Part shown: in pieces, positions 1 to 13,800 of the stretch | Position numbering within the stretch: the first letter of the stretch is position 1 | Layout: every line of letters starts with the position of its first letter | NCBI GenBank assembly: GCA_000727475.1 | Contig: KL647305.1 | Span: 2,365,255-2,429,254, forward strand | Origin: Sarcocystis neurona | Taxonomy: Eukaryota; Apicomplexa; Conoidasida; Eucoccidiorida; Sarcocystidae | Direction of reading: 5' to 3' | Length of the DNA: 64,000 nucleotides | The notes under the pieces: generated by a model | Databases searched by the model: none | The model's input: only the letters and a program-made list of their open reading frames with translations | What the model was told of the DNA's origin: nothing | Translations under genes and position numbers: made by a program

Positions 1-2
1 AG

Positions 3-3000
3 CAGCAGCGGAGAGCCCGTCGCTGGGGGAGGCGCAGGTTCTTTTCGGGGAAGTCGGTGAAAAAACGTGAAGCAACGTCGTCGAACGGAACACGCGAGTT
101 GGAGGAGGTGACCGAAGACCAGAGACCAGCAGCAGAGGCGGAGCTGCTGCTGCGACAGCAGCGGCAGGAGCAGAGACGTGCGGAGAAACTGATGCGAAGA
201 GAATTCCGCCGATTCATACGGATGGGAGACAACACTCACAATTGGGCTGACGCCGAACAGCAGGAGGAAGGCGATGGCGCTGGGGCACCAGCTGCAGCAG
301 GTGACGACGCTGCAACAACAGCTCCAGTAGGTGACAGCTGCGCGGAATTAGCAGACGTTATCCCAGCCGAAGGGGAGGAGGACGATGCTGCGGCAGCAAT
401 TGCTGCAGACGAAAGGCGTACGACGGGAACAGAGCAGCAGCAGGAAGGGGAGGCCGGGGAAGCGGAGCCGGTAGTCGAGGGGCCAAGGATGTCGTCGGAG
501 ATCACTAGTTTTTTCGCAGATGTCGCGGTTTCAGGAGCAGCAGCAAAGAAGGGAGAGGCTGCGGTCGGTGGCGGGAAAAGGAGGAGCAGCATGTTCAGTC
601 AAGAGGAAGCACCCCTCTGGGTAGAGACGGTCGAGGTTCTGGTCCACGGAGATGCTCTACCGAAGGCAGCAGAGGAAACAGACGCGCAGCAGCCAGGGGC
701 TGCGTCAGTGCATGCGGCTGCTGCACACGGGAGCAGAGAGCCGCGCGTGCAGCCGGAGGAGGTGGCGGTGGGGCAGCAGCAGAAGCAGGATGAGTTGAAC
801 ATCGTCGGAGAAGTACCACCTGCAGCAGGACGTGACGCAGAGACAATACCCGGCCAGGGAGAAGGCGGCGAAGAGAACCCAGGTGAAGCAGAAGAAAAAG
901 AAGAAGAGGAAGAAGAGGAAGAAGAGGTTTCTGCTGTTGATGAAGAGGTACTCAAAGGTGCGAAAGCAGAGCTGGCGAAGCTGCTGCTGCAGCAACGCAT
1001 GCTGCTTCGGAAGGATGCTCGCGCGGCCCTACGGCGGGAGCAGCAGGCCCAGCAGCAGCTCGAGCAACAGCAGGTGAAGAAACTTGCCAGGGACAGCAGC
1101 AACCCAGGGGGTGGTGGTGGGGAGGCGACACTGCAGCAACAGCAGGGGGAAGCGCGGGAACCCACTACCGAAACAGCGTGTTCACTAGGGAGCGAAAACC
1201 CGTTTCTTGACGCCAGTGGCAGCGCTACGATCAGCGGACGAGAAACAGCAGCTGCTGCGCCTGCTGATGCTTCTGCTGCAACGGATATTCCATCTGCCGA
1301 GTCTGCTGCTGCGGCTCCTGCTGCTGCTGCGGCTCCTGCTGCTGCTGCGGCTCCTGCCGCTGCCACGTCGACGGCTGCTGCCAGGTCGATCGCTGGTTCC
1401 AGAGGTGCTACCGCTGCTGCCAAAAGTGCTACCGCTGCTTCTTCTTCTGCTTCGTCTGCGTCTTCGAAGGCGACTGGTGCAGTCTCCGAGGGTCCTGCTG
1501 CCCCTGCTCCTCCTTTTTCTCCGGCAGCCGTAGGGGAGGAGGAGGGCCTGCAGGGCAGTGACGCACAGCTACCGCTGCAGGAGGCAGCAGCCGGCGGATT
1601 TCCCCCGGCATCGGTGAAGACATGGAAAGAAACGTGGGAGGAACTGAAGCGACGCGGTTACGCTGTTTTGCTGGGACGCACCGCCCCGGCGGCGGAAGAA
1701 GATGGAACAGCGGATGAGAGAAAGGCAGAAGAAGCAGCGCTGGACGAGATGTGGGTGTATCCTCCTGCGCTGCAGGACCAGCCACTGGTAATGCTGCAGG
1801 ACTGCAACTTCCGCTTCGTTCAGCGACGTCTGGAGGAAAGGAAGAAGCTGGAGCAGCAGAGAGAAAGTATGTTCTCGCTTCTCAAGCAGAACCTGACGCT
1901 GTCGCCGAAGGCCAGAAAAAGAAGGAGAGAGGAGTGGTACAAAAACTTCACGTACATCTGCTCTCCCTATCCCAAACCCGTCGATCTCCCTCCTCGATTC
2001 TTCTTCACCGGAAGACCGGCTGCCGAGGTGCGTCGGAGAACGTTCTTTTCTCTGTCTATTCGTGTGAGTCTGCAGCGATCAAAGAACAACTGTAGCGTCC
2101 TGCAGACGTGTGTGTCGACCTCGGTGAAGAGTCTCCATATATATATATATATATCTGTCTGCCTCTGTGTGTGTCTGTCATATCCTTGGGGTGTCGCTTT
2201 CTTTGTAGATGTGAAAAAAGACGTACCAATAGATCAAAGTACATACATCTGTCTATAAAGGCAAACAGAGATATTTGTCTCTCTCTCTCTCTATATATAT
2301 ATATATGTATATATATACATGTGGGTCGAACGTATATATATGTCTTTAAAGGCAAACAGAGATATTTGTCTCTATCTATCTGTCTGTATATATATATATA
2401 TATGGGTCGAACGTATATTCAAATGTACACCTTTATACGTATCAGAACGCCTTTACACAGGTGTGTAGGTGCCCGTGTACAAATGGATATGTGTGTGAGC
2501 ATATATGTGTATATATATATATAGCTAAATCGGTTGCTGTAGATTTAGATATCTAGAGAGATACAACGTATCTGTGTGTATACATATATATACTTATGTA
2601 TGTCGAGAATACTAGGTTTTAACGTGAACGTATGCATTTGCACACATGTAACTTGCCTACCTATATATCTATGTATATATATATATATATATATGAGTGT
2701 AGACAGCTATCTTATACATACGTATATCTGATAGCTGCGTCTTTTTGTACGTATATATCTACACACTTTGCACCCTAGCTATATATATACATATATATAT
2801 ATGGAGGTGGCTCTTGTATGTTTACACATCTCATATCTGTCTCTCTTTGGTACGTCTCGCTATATGTGTATGTGCGTTTGTGTAGGTATTACCCGTAGAT
2901 CTGTATCGCGTCTGTGTCTCTCTCAAATATGTGTGTGGTTGTCTATATCTGATGTCGTGCTCTGTACAGATATATATATATATACATATTTGTATGTGTA

Positions 3001-4009
3001 TTTCTGTATATACATAACATGTGTACGTATGTATCGTATATCTGTCTCTCTCTCTTTCTCTCGCATATATATCTTCCAATATCTCACGTGTCCGGCTTTG
3101 GATATATGTGTTTGTCGTCGGCATGACTTTGCATATCGAAGCAGAGAGGTTGTACATCTCTGCAGGGGTCTGCGCAGGTAGACGTATGTAGAGGACACAC
3201 ACCACTTTTTTCTCTTCGTCGAAGAAGTGCACACATATCCGTATCTGCAGATGCTGCATGCAGCTGTGTGCGGACATTTGGAGAAAAGCAGACGTAGGAA
3301 CAGGGCTGTTCGGTACACGGGCACCTACACACCTGTGTAAAGGCGTCCTGATACGTATAAAGGTGTACATTCGAATATACGTTCGACCCATATATATAGA
3401 GAGACAAATAGATACGCACATGTCTGTGTGTGTATATATGTGTGGGCGTGACTTGATAGAGGAGGACGCATATCTGAATCTTGGCGTGGACGGAGGAGGC
3501 ATATCCAGGCATCTCTGTGGTGACTTGCCTTCTCAACAAGCGCGCACATATGCCTGCCTCTCCACAGATGTGGATTTTTATCTGTCTCCATATATGTGTG
3601 CGTGTGAAGGTTTGTGCCTATACGTGTGTATTCACAGATACACATACATACATATATATCTTTGTGTACACAAACGTAGGTATATACACATATACACATA
3701 TATAGAGAGACAGACAGAGAGACACGGAAGAGACAGTGTGTGGGGAGCTCGCGGCCTGCTGGTTTTGTGTCTGGTGTCTCCACCTGCATTTCCACAGAAG
3801 TGCCCGTATATGCAACATGTACGCGTTCGTCGATACTAGACGCTGCGGTTCTCGCTGCACGTAGGTTTCGCAAGCAAGGCAGGCAGATGCGCAGACGTGT
3901 ACATGCAGACGCAGAGGCCACATACACGCTGGCTCGGCCAGAAAGTAAGAGAGCCAAATGGAGAGAGACGCGTCTGCTCCTTCGCGCCTACAGCAACGCG
4001 CAGCCGTAG
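3..4009 (+). CDS. Gln/Ala-rich low-complexity protein, 5' partial, three exons
   Basis: The product is not recognised. Proposed exons are 3-2027, 3251-3293 and 3798-4009. The first frame is open to the window edge and has no ATG near position 57, so the gene begins upstream. The first exon encodes acidic and Gln/Ala-rich sequence with poly-Ala, poly-Gln and Glu runs (about 880-950 is nearly pure Glu). It ends in an ordered, basic, probably helical part (1612-2027). It ends GAG|GTGCGT in phase 0. A 43-nt exon (CTGCAG|ATG to C|GTAGGA) fits phase 0 to 1. The last exon follows a strong pyrimidine-rich acceptor at 3797 and encodes a Lys/Arg-rich tail ending TAG at 4007-4009. The frame also runs on to 2258, but only by translating a TATATA tract. 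Homopolymeric amino-acid runs of this kind are characteristic of Eimeria proteins. The first exon is firm; the other two are inference. Confidence 0.5.
2128..3090. repeat. TA/TG/TC microsatellite cluster in intron
   Basis: Interrupted TATATA, TGTATG and CTCTCT tracts lie within the proposed first intron of the upstream gene. A block reading 'aggcaaacagagatatttgtctc' occurs twice, at about 2261 and 2351, each followed by a CT and TA tract. Translations of this stretch are Tyr/Ile repeats and are not coding. Confidence 0.85.
2404..3389. repeat. Inverted repeat, two 77-bp arms
   Basis: The left arm 2404-2480 (starting gggtcgaacgtatatt) is the reverse complement of the right arm 3313-3389 with two mismatches. 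About 830 bp separate the arms. No transposase frame or target-site duplication was recognised. The match is too long and exact for shared microsatellite composition. It could be a hairpin-forming inverted duplication or the ends of a non-autonomous element. The small exon 3251-3293 proposed for the upstream gene lies between the arms. Confidence 0.85.
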
Positions 4010-4099
4010 CGCCTGGACAGAGACACATGCAGACATGTGTACACGCACACGTACATGGGAGCATCTCTATCTACACGCACGCACACATACATATACACG

Positions 4100-4925
4100 C
4101 ATATAATATGTATATATAGATATATATATATATATGTATGTAGCCACGTCTGTCCCTCTCACCTGTGTGCGTGTGTGTCGTTGTGATTGCGTGGACATAC
4201 TTCTCCGTAGATTCGAGTTTCTCTTCTGTGTCCATCCTGGTCCTACGTTCTGCTTGAGTTCGTTCTTCTGCAGTTCGACCTGCGCCTGAGGTCTATAGGC
4301 GGCCGTGTATGTGTCTACAACGTCGGCACCTCCGTATGGGTGGTCTGCTTATCTGCCTCTTTCGCAAGCGGAATTCACGTAGACAAAACACCAGCAAGCG
4401 CCGGTAGCTTGCAGAGCCGCCTGCAGTCTCGCGTACACATCTGCACACGAAGTTCACATATATATATATATACATACGTCTGTATGCACATTATATATAT
4501 AAATATATATGTACACACATGAAGGCTAGATATATGCATATGGGCATGCAAAGATAGGAAGTATGTCCACACGTATACGTGTTGCTCTTCTATCGTGTGG
4601 GCTCAAGACCATATACATATATGTATATGTACATATATATGTTCATATATATATATATACATATGTATCTATATATACATACAGGATGCCGTCTGTTTCC
4701 TATGCAAAAGGACGTATCTATACATATGTATGTATATTTATGTATATCCATGTATGCAGAGTTATGTGCATATATATATATACATATATATATATATATG
4801 TGTAGAGTAATGCATATGTATATATATGTATGTATGTATATATATATGTATATATACATATGTATATGTATGTGTATATATATATACATATATAAATATA
4901 TGCATATGTATATGTAGACTAACAT
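4100..4925. repeat. TA/CATA microsatellite region between genes
   Basis: Dense (TA)n and CATATG-type tracts at 4100-4140 and 4450-4925 are followed by a (TG)n tract at 4937-4957. The stretch separates the stop at 4009 from the next candidate start at 5037 and must hold that gene's promoter. No discrete promoter motif could be assigned. Confidence 0.8.
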
Positions 4926-5036
4926 ATGACAATAACGGTGTGTGTGTGTGTGTGTGTCTGTGTCTGTGTACGTGCGAGAATGCAGTCTGTTGACAGATGG
5001 ATGCGCGTTGCTGTTGCATGTGTCGGAAGTATCTGC

Positions 5037-8000
5037 ATGCGTCTGAAGATGCCGTTTTGTGGAGGAGATCGCACGCGTAGATGGACACGTGATGCCGTGC
5101 TGGCGTTTGTTCTTCTCCTCCTGCTGCTTGTGGGCTTGTGGGGGGCCGCTGCGTTAGCGATTGCTTTCGCTGATTCCGCTGGTCCGCCCTGTGCTGCGGC
5201 GCCTTCCTCGATTCTGCTTCGTCACTTCTAGTGATGGGAGCGTCGTTCTATCCGCCGCGCGCGGTGGATGCTGCCGTGGCTGCTACTACTACGTCCTTCC
5301 CAGGTTGCAGCTGCTGCTTCTCATGTTTCCGCGCGCGTGGTGCCACTGCTTCCCATGCGCTGCTGCGCGTGCAACCGCTATGTTCCACCACACTGCTGCT
5401 GCTGCTGCTCACGCCGCGCCACGGCTCGTGCCGGTGCTGGCGCGGCTGCCCTTGCTGCCGGTTCTGGCGCTGCTCCTGCTGCTGCTGGGCCTGATGCCGC
5501 TGCATCCCGCATGCCGCGTGCTTGCTCACCTGCTGCTGCTGTTCCTCCGTCTCCTCCTGCTTTTGTTAGTGCTACTGATGCTGCTGCTGCTGTTGCCCAC
5601 CATCGTGGTATCCTAATCTTTTCTGCTGCTTCTGGATCTCCAGCTCACGGTGCTGTCGTGCGCGCTGCGACGGATGTTTTGCAGGTTATCTTTGTGACCT
5701 CCACATTGAGCGTGAGGAAGCAAACATTCTTCAGATGCGCACGTCTCGCCAATTTCCTCGCATGCAGAGGGATCGTCTATTATCAGATCGATGCGAATGT
5801 AGATTCGTGTGCCGGTGAGTACAAGTCTCTCTCTGTTGCTCCTGTGCCTCTCCTCAGATGCATCCGTGTTTGTGTGCTTCTACGAGTTTTTACGTGTCCT
5901 CACTTCCCGCGCGGCGAGGACTCCTAGAAACGTCGTTGCTGCACCCGCCGCAGCACTTGCGAAAGGTGTGTATATACGCTCGTGTACAGAAGTAGAACTG
6001 TAGAAGTGACTCGCCACTGCTTCGCACTTTTTAACGCAGACTTCTACGCACGGATAAATCAACATGGGGAAACTATAGACCTGCGTTCCTCCTCACCTCC
6101 GTCTTTACATATGTGCGTATATGTATATAGAGACACGGGGAGACGGAAGAGTGGGAAGAGAGGGAGACACCGCGAGAAAGAAGGAGACCGCGAGACACAC
6201 AGTTACACACACATACACCCACACACAGAGTTGCACACGGAGAGAGACAGGGAGACACAGACACAGAGTCGAGTAGAGGCTAAAACACACGGGAGAGAGG
6301 CATAGCCGCCAATACAAACAGCTGCGCGGCTTCTGCACGTAGGCGCGTACGCATAGAGACAGAGCGGGAGGGAGACAGAGACAGAGAGACAGAGGGAGAC
6401 AGAGAGACAAAACGGACTACGCAGGCACGCGGTGTCCCAACCCTTGTGCATGGGTACCTCTGTGCCTAAGGAGAGAGCAAAGGAAAGAAACACACGCACA
6501 CCCACAGACATATGTATATGCACGTATATACAAAGAGCGTGAGGGAGGCCTAGAAAGAAAGGGCAAGATGGGGACACACCCACACATACACACACATACA
6601 CATCCACACACATACACATCCACACACAGACGCCGACCCTCTTATACGTGAATCGGCGTGAGTGGGTATATGCAACATCCAACGGTGTACACCGACCGAG
6701 TCTTCAAACAGACACACACGTGCATTTCCGTGCATGCGGCAGAGAGAACCTCTTCCTCAGCGTTGGAGCGGCAGCTGGCAACCCTACACAGAGTTGTGTT
6801 TCAAGTGAGACACAGGCCTATGAAGCCTGTCAGTCCATCTATAAATACAACTATATATGTTTGCGTCTGTGCGACACTATATCAAGCAGTGCACATGTGT
6901 ACACGTATATACAATTGCGTATACACACACATGCTCGTTCTGTGACTCCAGGCACCTACCAGTGCGGTTGCTTCTACATATTTACACATAAGTCTCTCTC
7001 TATATATATGGGAGTCCAGGCACCTACCAGTGCGGTTGCTTCTACATATATATACATATATGTACACGTATGTCTCTCTCTATATATATGTATATGTGTA
7101 CATATGTATATGTATATGTATACATAGCTACATAATATATATATATATATTGTATATAATCGTATGTATACATATGTACATATATAGAGGTGGGTGCATG
7201 TATTAAGCGTGTATTTGAACGGGCATTCATATGGAGGTGCACTGATGGATGAGTGTGCTGAAGGAAGATAAATTTTGGGACTTCTAAAGGAAGGGGTGTC
7301 GCATTTAGCGGTCTGCGAGGACGTCTCTTCTGTTTTGTGTAGCTGCTTTCCCCTCCTTTCGGGGGGGTGCTTTCCTTCTTCCGTCGCATTACCCTTCTTC
7401 CTCGTACAGTCTCTCTTCGTGTCCTCCCTTCCCCACCTTTGTCTTCTTCAGGTCCCCCTTTTCCTTGTGGTTGTCTCTCTTTGTCTGCATGCGCGTGTGT
7501 GTGCCTCCCACCTTTTCGCGGCCTCTTTGACTGTTGTTTTCCCCCGTTCACCCAGCCCTTTTCGCGTGCTTCTTCATCCGTTCTCCTCCTCGACTTCCGC
7601 TCCTGCTCCCCCGTCTCCCTGTCCGCGTTTGTTCTCTTTAAGTGCTCGTCGCTCTTGTCTCTACCTCCTGTGCTTCCCGTCCTGCTTTTCCGGTTCCTGC
7701 GCCGCACCCGTCTGACTGTCGTCGCGGTGGGCCTCTTCTTCGTTGGCGGCCGGCGTGCAGCAAGGAGGTCACGCGTGCGAGCGACGGAGCGGCTGCTCCT
7801 TGTCTTCAGGACGACGTTTTTGCCGCTGCTGTTGCTGCTGTGTTGGTGTCGCTGCTGCAGCTACTACACGGGCAGCAGACACCCGGCTGCTGCGGCGCTG
7901 GAAGCGCCAGAAAATTCTGCGAAATGCGCCACACACCCATCACCGTGGAGGTAAAAGAAGTCTCAGTTGCTGCCGCTGCTCGTCCGATTCTTCTTCTGTC

Positions 8001-10861
8001 TACCGCTGTCTCTGTCTCTGCGTAAACTTCTGTCTCCCTCGCTACATACATAGGTGCATACATGTATGTATGTATGTATGTATGTATATGTATCAATGTG
8101 TCCATAGTCGTTCATGTGCTGAACGCGTCCACGAAGTTTCTTTAGGTCTCACGTCGCGCAGAGCAACGCGAGAGAGCAGCAAGAGAAGGAACAGGGAAGG
8201 GACACGTTAGCCAGCTGCAGCTGTCTTTAAAGCGAGAGGAAAACGAAGGGAAGCAGCTGCGTTGTGACTGCGTCGGATCCAAAGACCCCGGGATTCATGC
8301 GGAAGTGATTCTTCGTTGAGAGAAGGTGGGAGTTTGTCTGTGCCCCCCACCCTCTGTCTTTAACGCATTGCGGCTAACACGTCATTCGCGAAGTTCTCTG
8401 CAGGTAAATTCTCTCCGCTTCGTATGGTGAACGGTCAAAACGAATGCTGCTTTGGGTGCTGCACCCTTCTTTTCGCCCCTACATGCGTTGTCACTACTAC
8501 GTGAGGAAGTCGTGTGCAGAGCCCCCTCCGGGTTGACCGGACCTTCTCCTTGCAGAACAGATGCCAGAGAAGAAGTTTATCTGCTTCAGCACGTGCCCCT
8601 AGGCTTCAGTTCCCTACTGTATTCTTGTTCAGTTTGAACTACCTGCATTCATCAGTCTCTGTGTGCATGTATGTATGTACATACGTGGGACGTATCTGTA
8701 GTCGTTTGTAGCGAGGCCGCTGTCTGGGTTATAGATAGAATTCCTAGCTCTTGAAACGTATCGAGGGCGCTGTGTGGATGCGGAAATGCGTGGCAGTGTG
8801 TGTGTGTCTCTGTCTCTCTCTGTATATATGTGTATTTGAATGTCGCCACTACCTTTCTCACAGCAACGAGATAAGGAATTCCGCGTTCCACGCTGTTGGA
8901 AGCTTTTCGTATATTCCTGCAGACTGTGGAAGTAGCTGCCTACTTCCACACGCACTCACGCACATATATACTGACAGGTATATACCTATATGCTTTGTTT
9001 TGTCTCTCTCCCTCTCTCATGTGTATGTATGTGTGCATGCACCTGTGTGTGTCTACTTCCGGAGCTGCATAATGGTGTAGATCCACGTGTGGGTCTATAC
9101 GTGTGTGAGTCTGTAGCGTCACTCACTTCATTCGAACGTGCGCGAGGACACATCTTTCGCTTGAACTCTTCATTTTATTTCTCTTCGAATGGGCGCAAGT
9201 GCGCCTGTGTGTGCTTGCGTCCCGGGTGCAGTAGGCAGCCGCACCGAGAGGCGTCACGCGCATGTGCACCTATTTAAAAGTGTATGTAGGCATCACCACG
9301 TCTGCAGGACAGCTTCTCTGTATAAACGTATATAGGTGACTGCCAGCTGGCCCGCTGCCTATGGAGTCTATCCGCATTTACGTGCGTTTACGTGTAACCG
9401 CGTGCACAGGACAGCTGCTCTCTCTATATATATACACGTGTGTGTAACTGCCCATTACACTGTAGAGTCTAATCGCCTGCGTCTTCTCTACTGATGTGGA
9501 TATTTGTTTTTTAGTCTACGTAGACGTAGCACGCGGGTGTGTGTGTGTGTGTGTGTGACTGCAGTGCTAGTCCCGCAGCTGCTGGTGGATGGGCAGTCGG
9601 TCGGCTCCTACGAGGAAGTGATGAAACTTGAAGATGACGGACTGTTTGGTAAGTTCTCCCTTTTCTTCCGTCCTCTTTTTCCTCGAGAGTCTTCCTTCTC
9701 ATCCTGTCCTGGTGCGCCAGTGTCTGACAGCCGCCTTCCTCTGTCTTCCGAAGAAGGGGCCAGACGGTCTCTCCGTCTTCTTCTCTGTGTGTGTCGCCCT
9801 ACCCGTGCATTCCTCCGTGGACGCATTTGGTTTCGCTCTCTTTGTGCACCTTTTCGGCTGCTGTGGACGGCCTTTCATTCTGCCGCGAACTTGTGTCCCT
9901 CTCCGTATCTGTCTCTCTTTGTGTGCGTGTCTGCCGTCACTCCGTTCGTGCTGGTAGAACTCCTGGTGAGTCTCGGCAACTTGCCTGTCCTTTTCTCTCC
10001 TTCACAAGTGGATATCTCGCGTCTCTCGAGGCACACGTCAACTCAAAAGTGCATGCTGGGAAGGATAAAGCGCCCCTTTGGCTGCGGCGTGCAGAGAAGG
10101 GCGATCGGGAGACGTGCTGCTATTTCGCCCGGAGATGCTTTCTCAGCCACGGCGCGCTTGCGTGTCTGCTTGACAAATATACGTGCCCCCGTCCCGTAGT
10201 CTACGCAGTAGAACTGCGTCCGTTTCAACAGCAGATGCTGCTGCTGCTGCAGTGGATGTGCCAGACGGAAAAGCCTCACCGCGCGGGCTCCTGCAGTCGT
10301 CAAACGTGCGCCTGTCCCACGCGCGAGGCATAGGCGAGCAGATGGCCTCTACGCCTGCTTCTCTGCTACTTGAATGTCAATCTTCTGTGCAGCCTTTTTC
10401 TTCACCAGTGGGCTGTCGTGTAGACATGCACACATATGCAGGAGGCGGTGGCGCCGCTGCTGCGTGTCTCTTCCTTGCTTCACTATCTTTCGCGCATGCC
10501 TCACAAGTCCTAGTTGTCTCTGCAGAAGTATGTATACGTATGTAAACATATTTGTATATCTGTATGTGTGGTCCCTTGTGTGTCTTGTGTCGCACGTTTA
10601 CTTATATTCTCCCTGTCTCCCTCTGTATCTGTATACCAGAAAACGGAAGTGTGGCTGTGTTGGGGGAGATTTCCTTGGCTTTTGCTTCCGTTGCTGCAGA
10701 GGAAGGTACATGAGCTCGTGCAGCAGCATGTGCTTGGAAGTATGCAGCTCGCAACTTCTGTGCCTGCATCCCTGCAGCGAGGACGTCTGTAAACGTATTC
10801 GTGTGTTGTTCTATCGTTCCTGTGCTGCCCTACTGTGGCAAACTCTCCCATATATATATAT

Positions 10862-10893
<32 letters not shown>

Positions 10894-13800
10894 GTGAATG
10901 CACGTCTGTGTGTCTCTGCGGTGCGGACTTGTGCGACGTAGGCCTCTCATATGTAGCAGAGGAGGGGCTACATTTTGTCTCTGTTTCTCGAACAAACGTG
11001 AGTTTCCTTGTTTGCTCCATCCGCCCGTCCTCGCAGCCTTTCTGTGTCTCTCTCTGTTTCTCTCTCTGTTTTTGAGACTCTCCCTCTCTGTGTCTCTTTC
11101 TGTTTATATAGAGGAAGGCTCATCTGCGTCGACGCATCCTCTCTGAATGCAGACACATATACACACGTGTACCGCACATGTCTCTGTGTGTCCGCGTGTT
11201 TGTGTTGTGCATGCGTGTGGGTATGTGTGCGTGTGTATGTGTGTGTGTGTGTACATATATGTATGTGTGTATATATATATATGTATATGTGTGTATGTAG
11301 GTGCATGAAGGTGTCTGCGTGTCCCCCGCATATATATATATATGTACAGAGAGAACGAGAGAGACGAAGCGAGAGCGAGAGAGAGGTGAAGATACAAGCA
11401 CGTTGGTTTTGAGCGTGTTGCAGGGAGACATCTTCTTCTGTTTTCTGCCTGGTGTGAGTTGCGACGTGCAGACGCGCTCGTAGCACGGGGACGGTGTCCC
11501 ACTTGTCTGCAGCCCCGGCACGTAGGACTTATCAAGTGCACCGCCTGTGGCACAAGTTTTCGCGAGCTGCTTTCTCTGCGAAGGCAACACGAGGGACAAA
11601 TCGCTGAAATGTACCGGTAGGAAAACTTCTCTTCTTCAAGCAGTCTCGCGCTTGCACATATCTGTCTCTTTATGTACAGGTAGGCGTGTGTCAGCCAGTG
11701 TCGCTCGAGTCTCTATACACATGCGACCGTGCGGGTGTACCGGACGACGCGGTCGCCTGCAGACCTTACTCAGCTGCCGCGAAGGTGTCCTTTTCTCCTT
11801 GGTCTCTTCTGTGTATGTGTATACAAACATACTTTTCTTAGTGGGGGGTATGTGTGTACCTTGCGTCTACCACACATTACTACCTGTATGTGTCTATGTG
11901 CGTGTTGTGAGGGTGTGAGCACCCGTGTAGGCGCTTCAGCTCGGTGTGTCTCTCGCGCCGCTGTTGTCCACTCTCTCTGTTTACATATGTACCCCTGCAC
12001 ATATATATATATATATATGTATATGGGCGCGAGTTCCTTTAGGGTCATGCCCACCTGGAAGTAGCCACAGATTGCCCCTCTCTCACTTGTCTACGCGTGC
12101 GTCGATACTTACACGCACACGGACGTGAAGACAGATGCGTAACATAGGTTTAGGTGTCTTTCTCTCTTTGGGAAGGCTCCCAACATGTAGCTTCACGTTT
12201 CCAAGTGCACCGTCAGTTTGTTCGTACATATGCGTGGACGTACGTTTTCTGCAGAGGGCTGCCGTGTTTCGGTAGATAAGAAGTTGCTGTGGTGGAAGGT
12301 TTTAGAAAATATATGCGTATATGCCTCTCCTGGAGGTCAGTTTGTTCATTTCAACACCGAGAAGAAAAGTAGCCAGGTACTCGGCTGTTCACGTCCAGGC
12401 CTCACACAGCCGCAGATAGACACAAACCCACACACAGAGGTATACTGTTACCCACGCGTGTCCGTGGACGCGGCTCATCTTTTACACCGAGAAGAAAGCT
12501 ATACAGGTACTCTGCTGTTCACGTCCAGGCCTCACATCTGTGCAGATAAAAAGGCAGACACACACGCGGAGGCGTATTCTTATCTGCGGCTGTACGTGTG
12601 AATGACTCATCGTTGCGTAGCTTCGACATACACAACCGTCATCCTGTGTGTGTATATATCTGTATCGTGGATGTGAGCATGTGTGAATATATAAAGAGCA
12701 CGAAAAGAGGGAGAGACATACAGACATACGAGTATACGCCCCTGGTTGCTACTCAAAGACGGACCGACGTACATGTCAGTCTTTGTGTCTACAAAGAGAG
12801 ATAGGCAGAGACAGACAGAAAAGAGAGACACACAGAGAGAGACAGGGCTAGACACGGCGTCTCCACACAGAGGATCGCCACGGTTCTCTTGCCCCCCTTA
12901 TGCTCTTCCTCTCTGCACGATAAAAGGACGGCTGGGTGGGGAAAGCCTACACAAATCTGTCTTTTCAAACCTCTGTCTGCATACAGTGCATGAAGAGGTG
13001 TGCCTCTGTGTTTGTCGGTGTCTGTGTGTTTGTGTAGTGCACCGGTGTTAACAAGTATCTACGCCCGGGTGTCTCTACCTGCGTACGAAGACGAGCGTGA
13101 CTGAATACGCGCATCTGCGTCACTCTCTCTATACCTGAACTAAGGACGAAGGAAGTCCATATGCACCTGTGGATCTGTCTGTGGAGGGTATGGCTGCAGA
13201 CTTGTTTCCATGTACAGCGGCTCGGGCTTAATCTCACACGTAACTGGACTCGTGTGGGTCTGTGTGTCCCTCTACAGAGCGCACAAGTATGCCGATTATT
13301 TCTGTGTATCACTGTCATCTCTGTGTGAGGAATCTATAGTGTTTGCCTACGTGTATGTACCTGTCTGTGCACTAACGGGCGTATATATATATCCATATAT
13401 GTGTATTTGACCAGTATACTGAGTGTATAGTGTATGTGTAGTATGCGTATATATATACGCCTATTTTCTGTGCGGCACGTATATAAATACACATATATAT
13501 ATATATATACACTTGTATATTGATAGACGTATTTAAGCCGTATACTGAATATGAAGCGCACACACAATATGCGTGTATATATATACGCATGTTATCTGCG
13601 TCTATACAAACAGATACATACATATGTACGTAAGCCGTATACTGGGTTCGAAAGGTATGTATAGGAAAGGTGTACTACATCTTGTATTTTGTCTGTATGA
13701 TCCAGCACGTAGGGCTCCGCACAAGGTACAACTTCGGCGCTACAGGTACAGGAGACTTGTGTGTCTCGCCTCTTTTCAGCTGCGCATGCCTCCTCACATA

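Noticed and set aside
599..1423. 274-codon open frame on the minus strand
   Set aside because: It is the antisense of the CAG/GCA-rich exon; poly-Ala and poly-Ser/Cys runs arise because repeated trinucleotides leave several frames open.
4563..4925. Several Tyr/Ile-rich frames on both strands
   Set aside because: They are translations of TATA/CATA microsatellite and have no non-repetitive content.
10183..10545. Ala-rich + frame considered as an exon of the glutaredoxin-fold gene
   Set aside because: Joining 9648 directly to 11472 keeps phase and restores the family sequence (LEDDGLF then [12 protein letters not shown]), so no exon is needed here.
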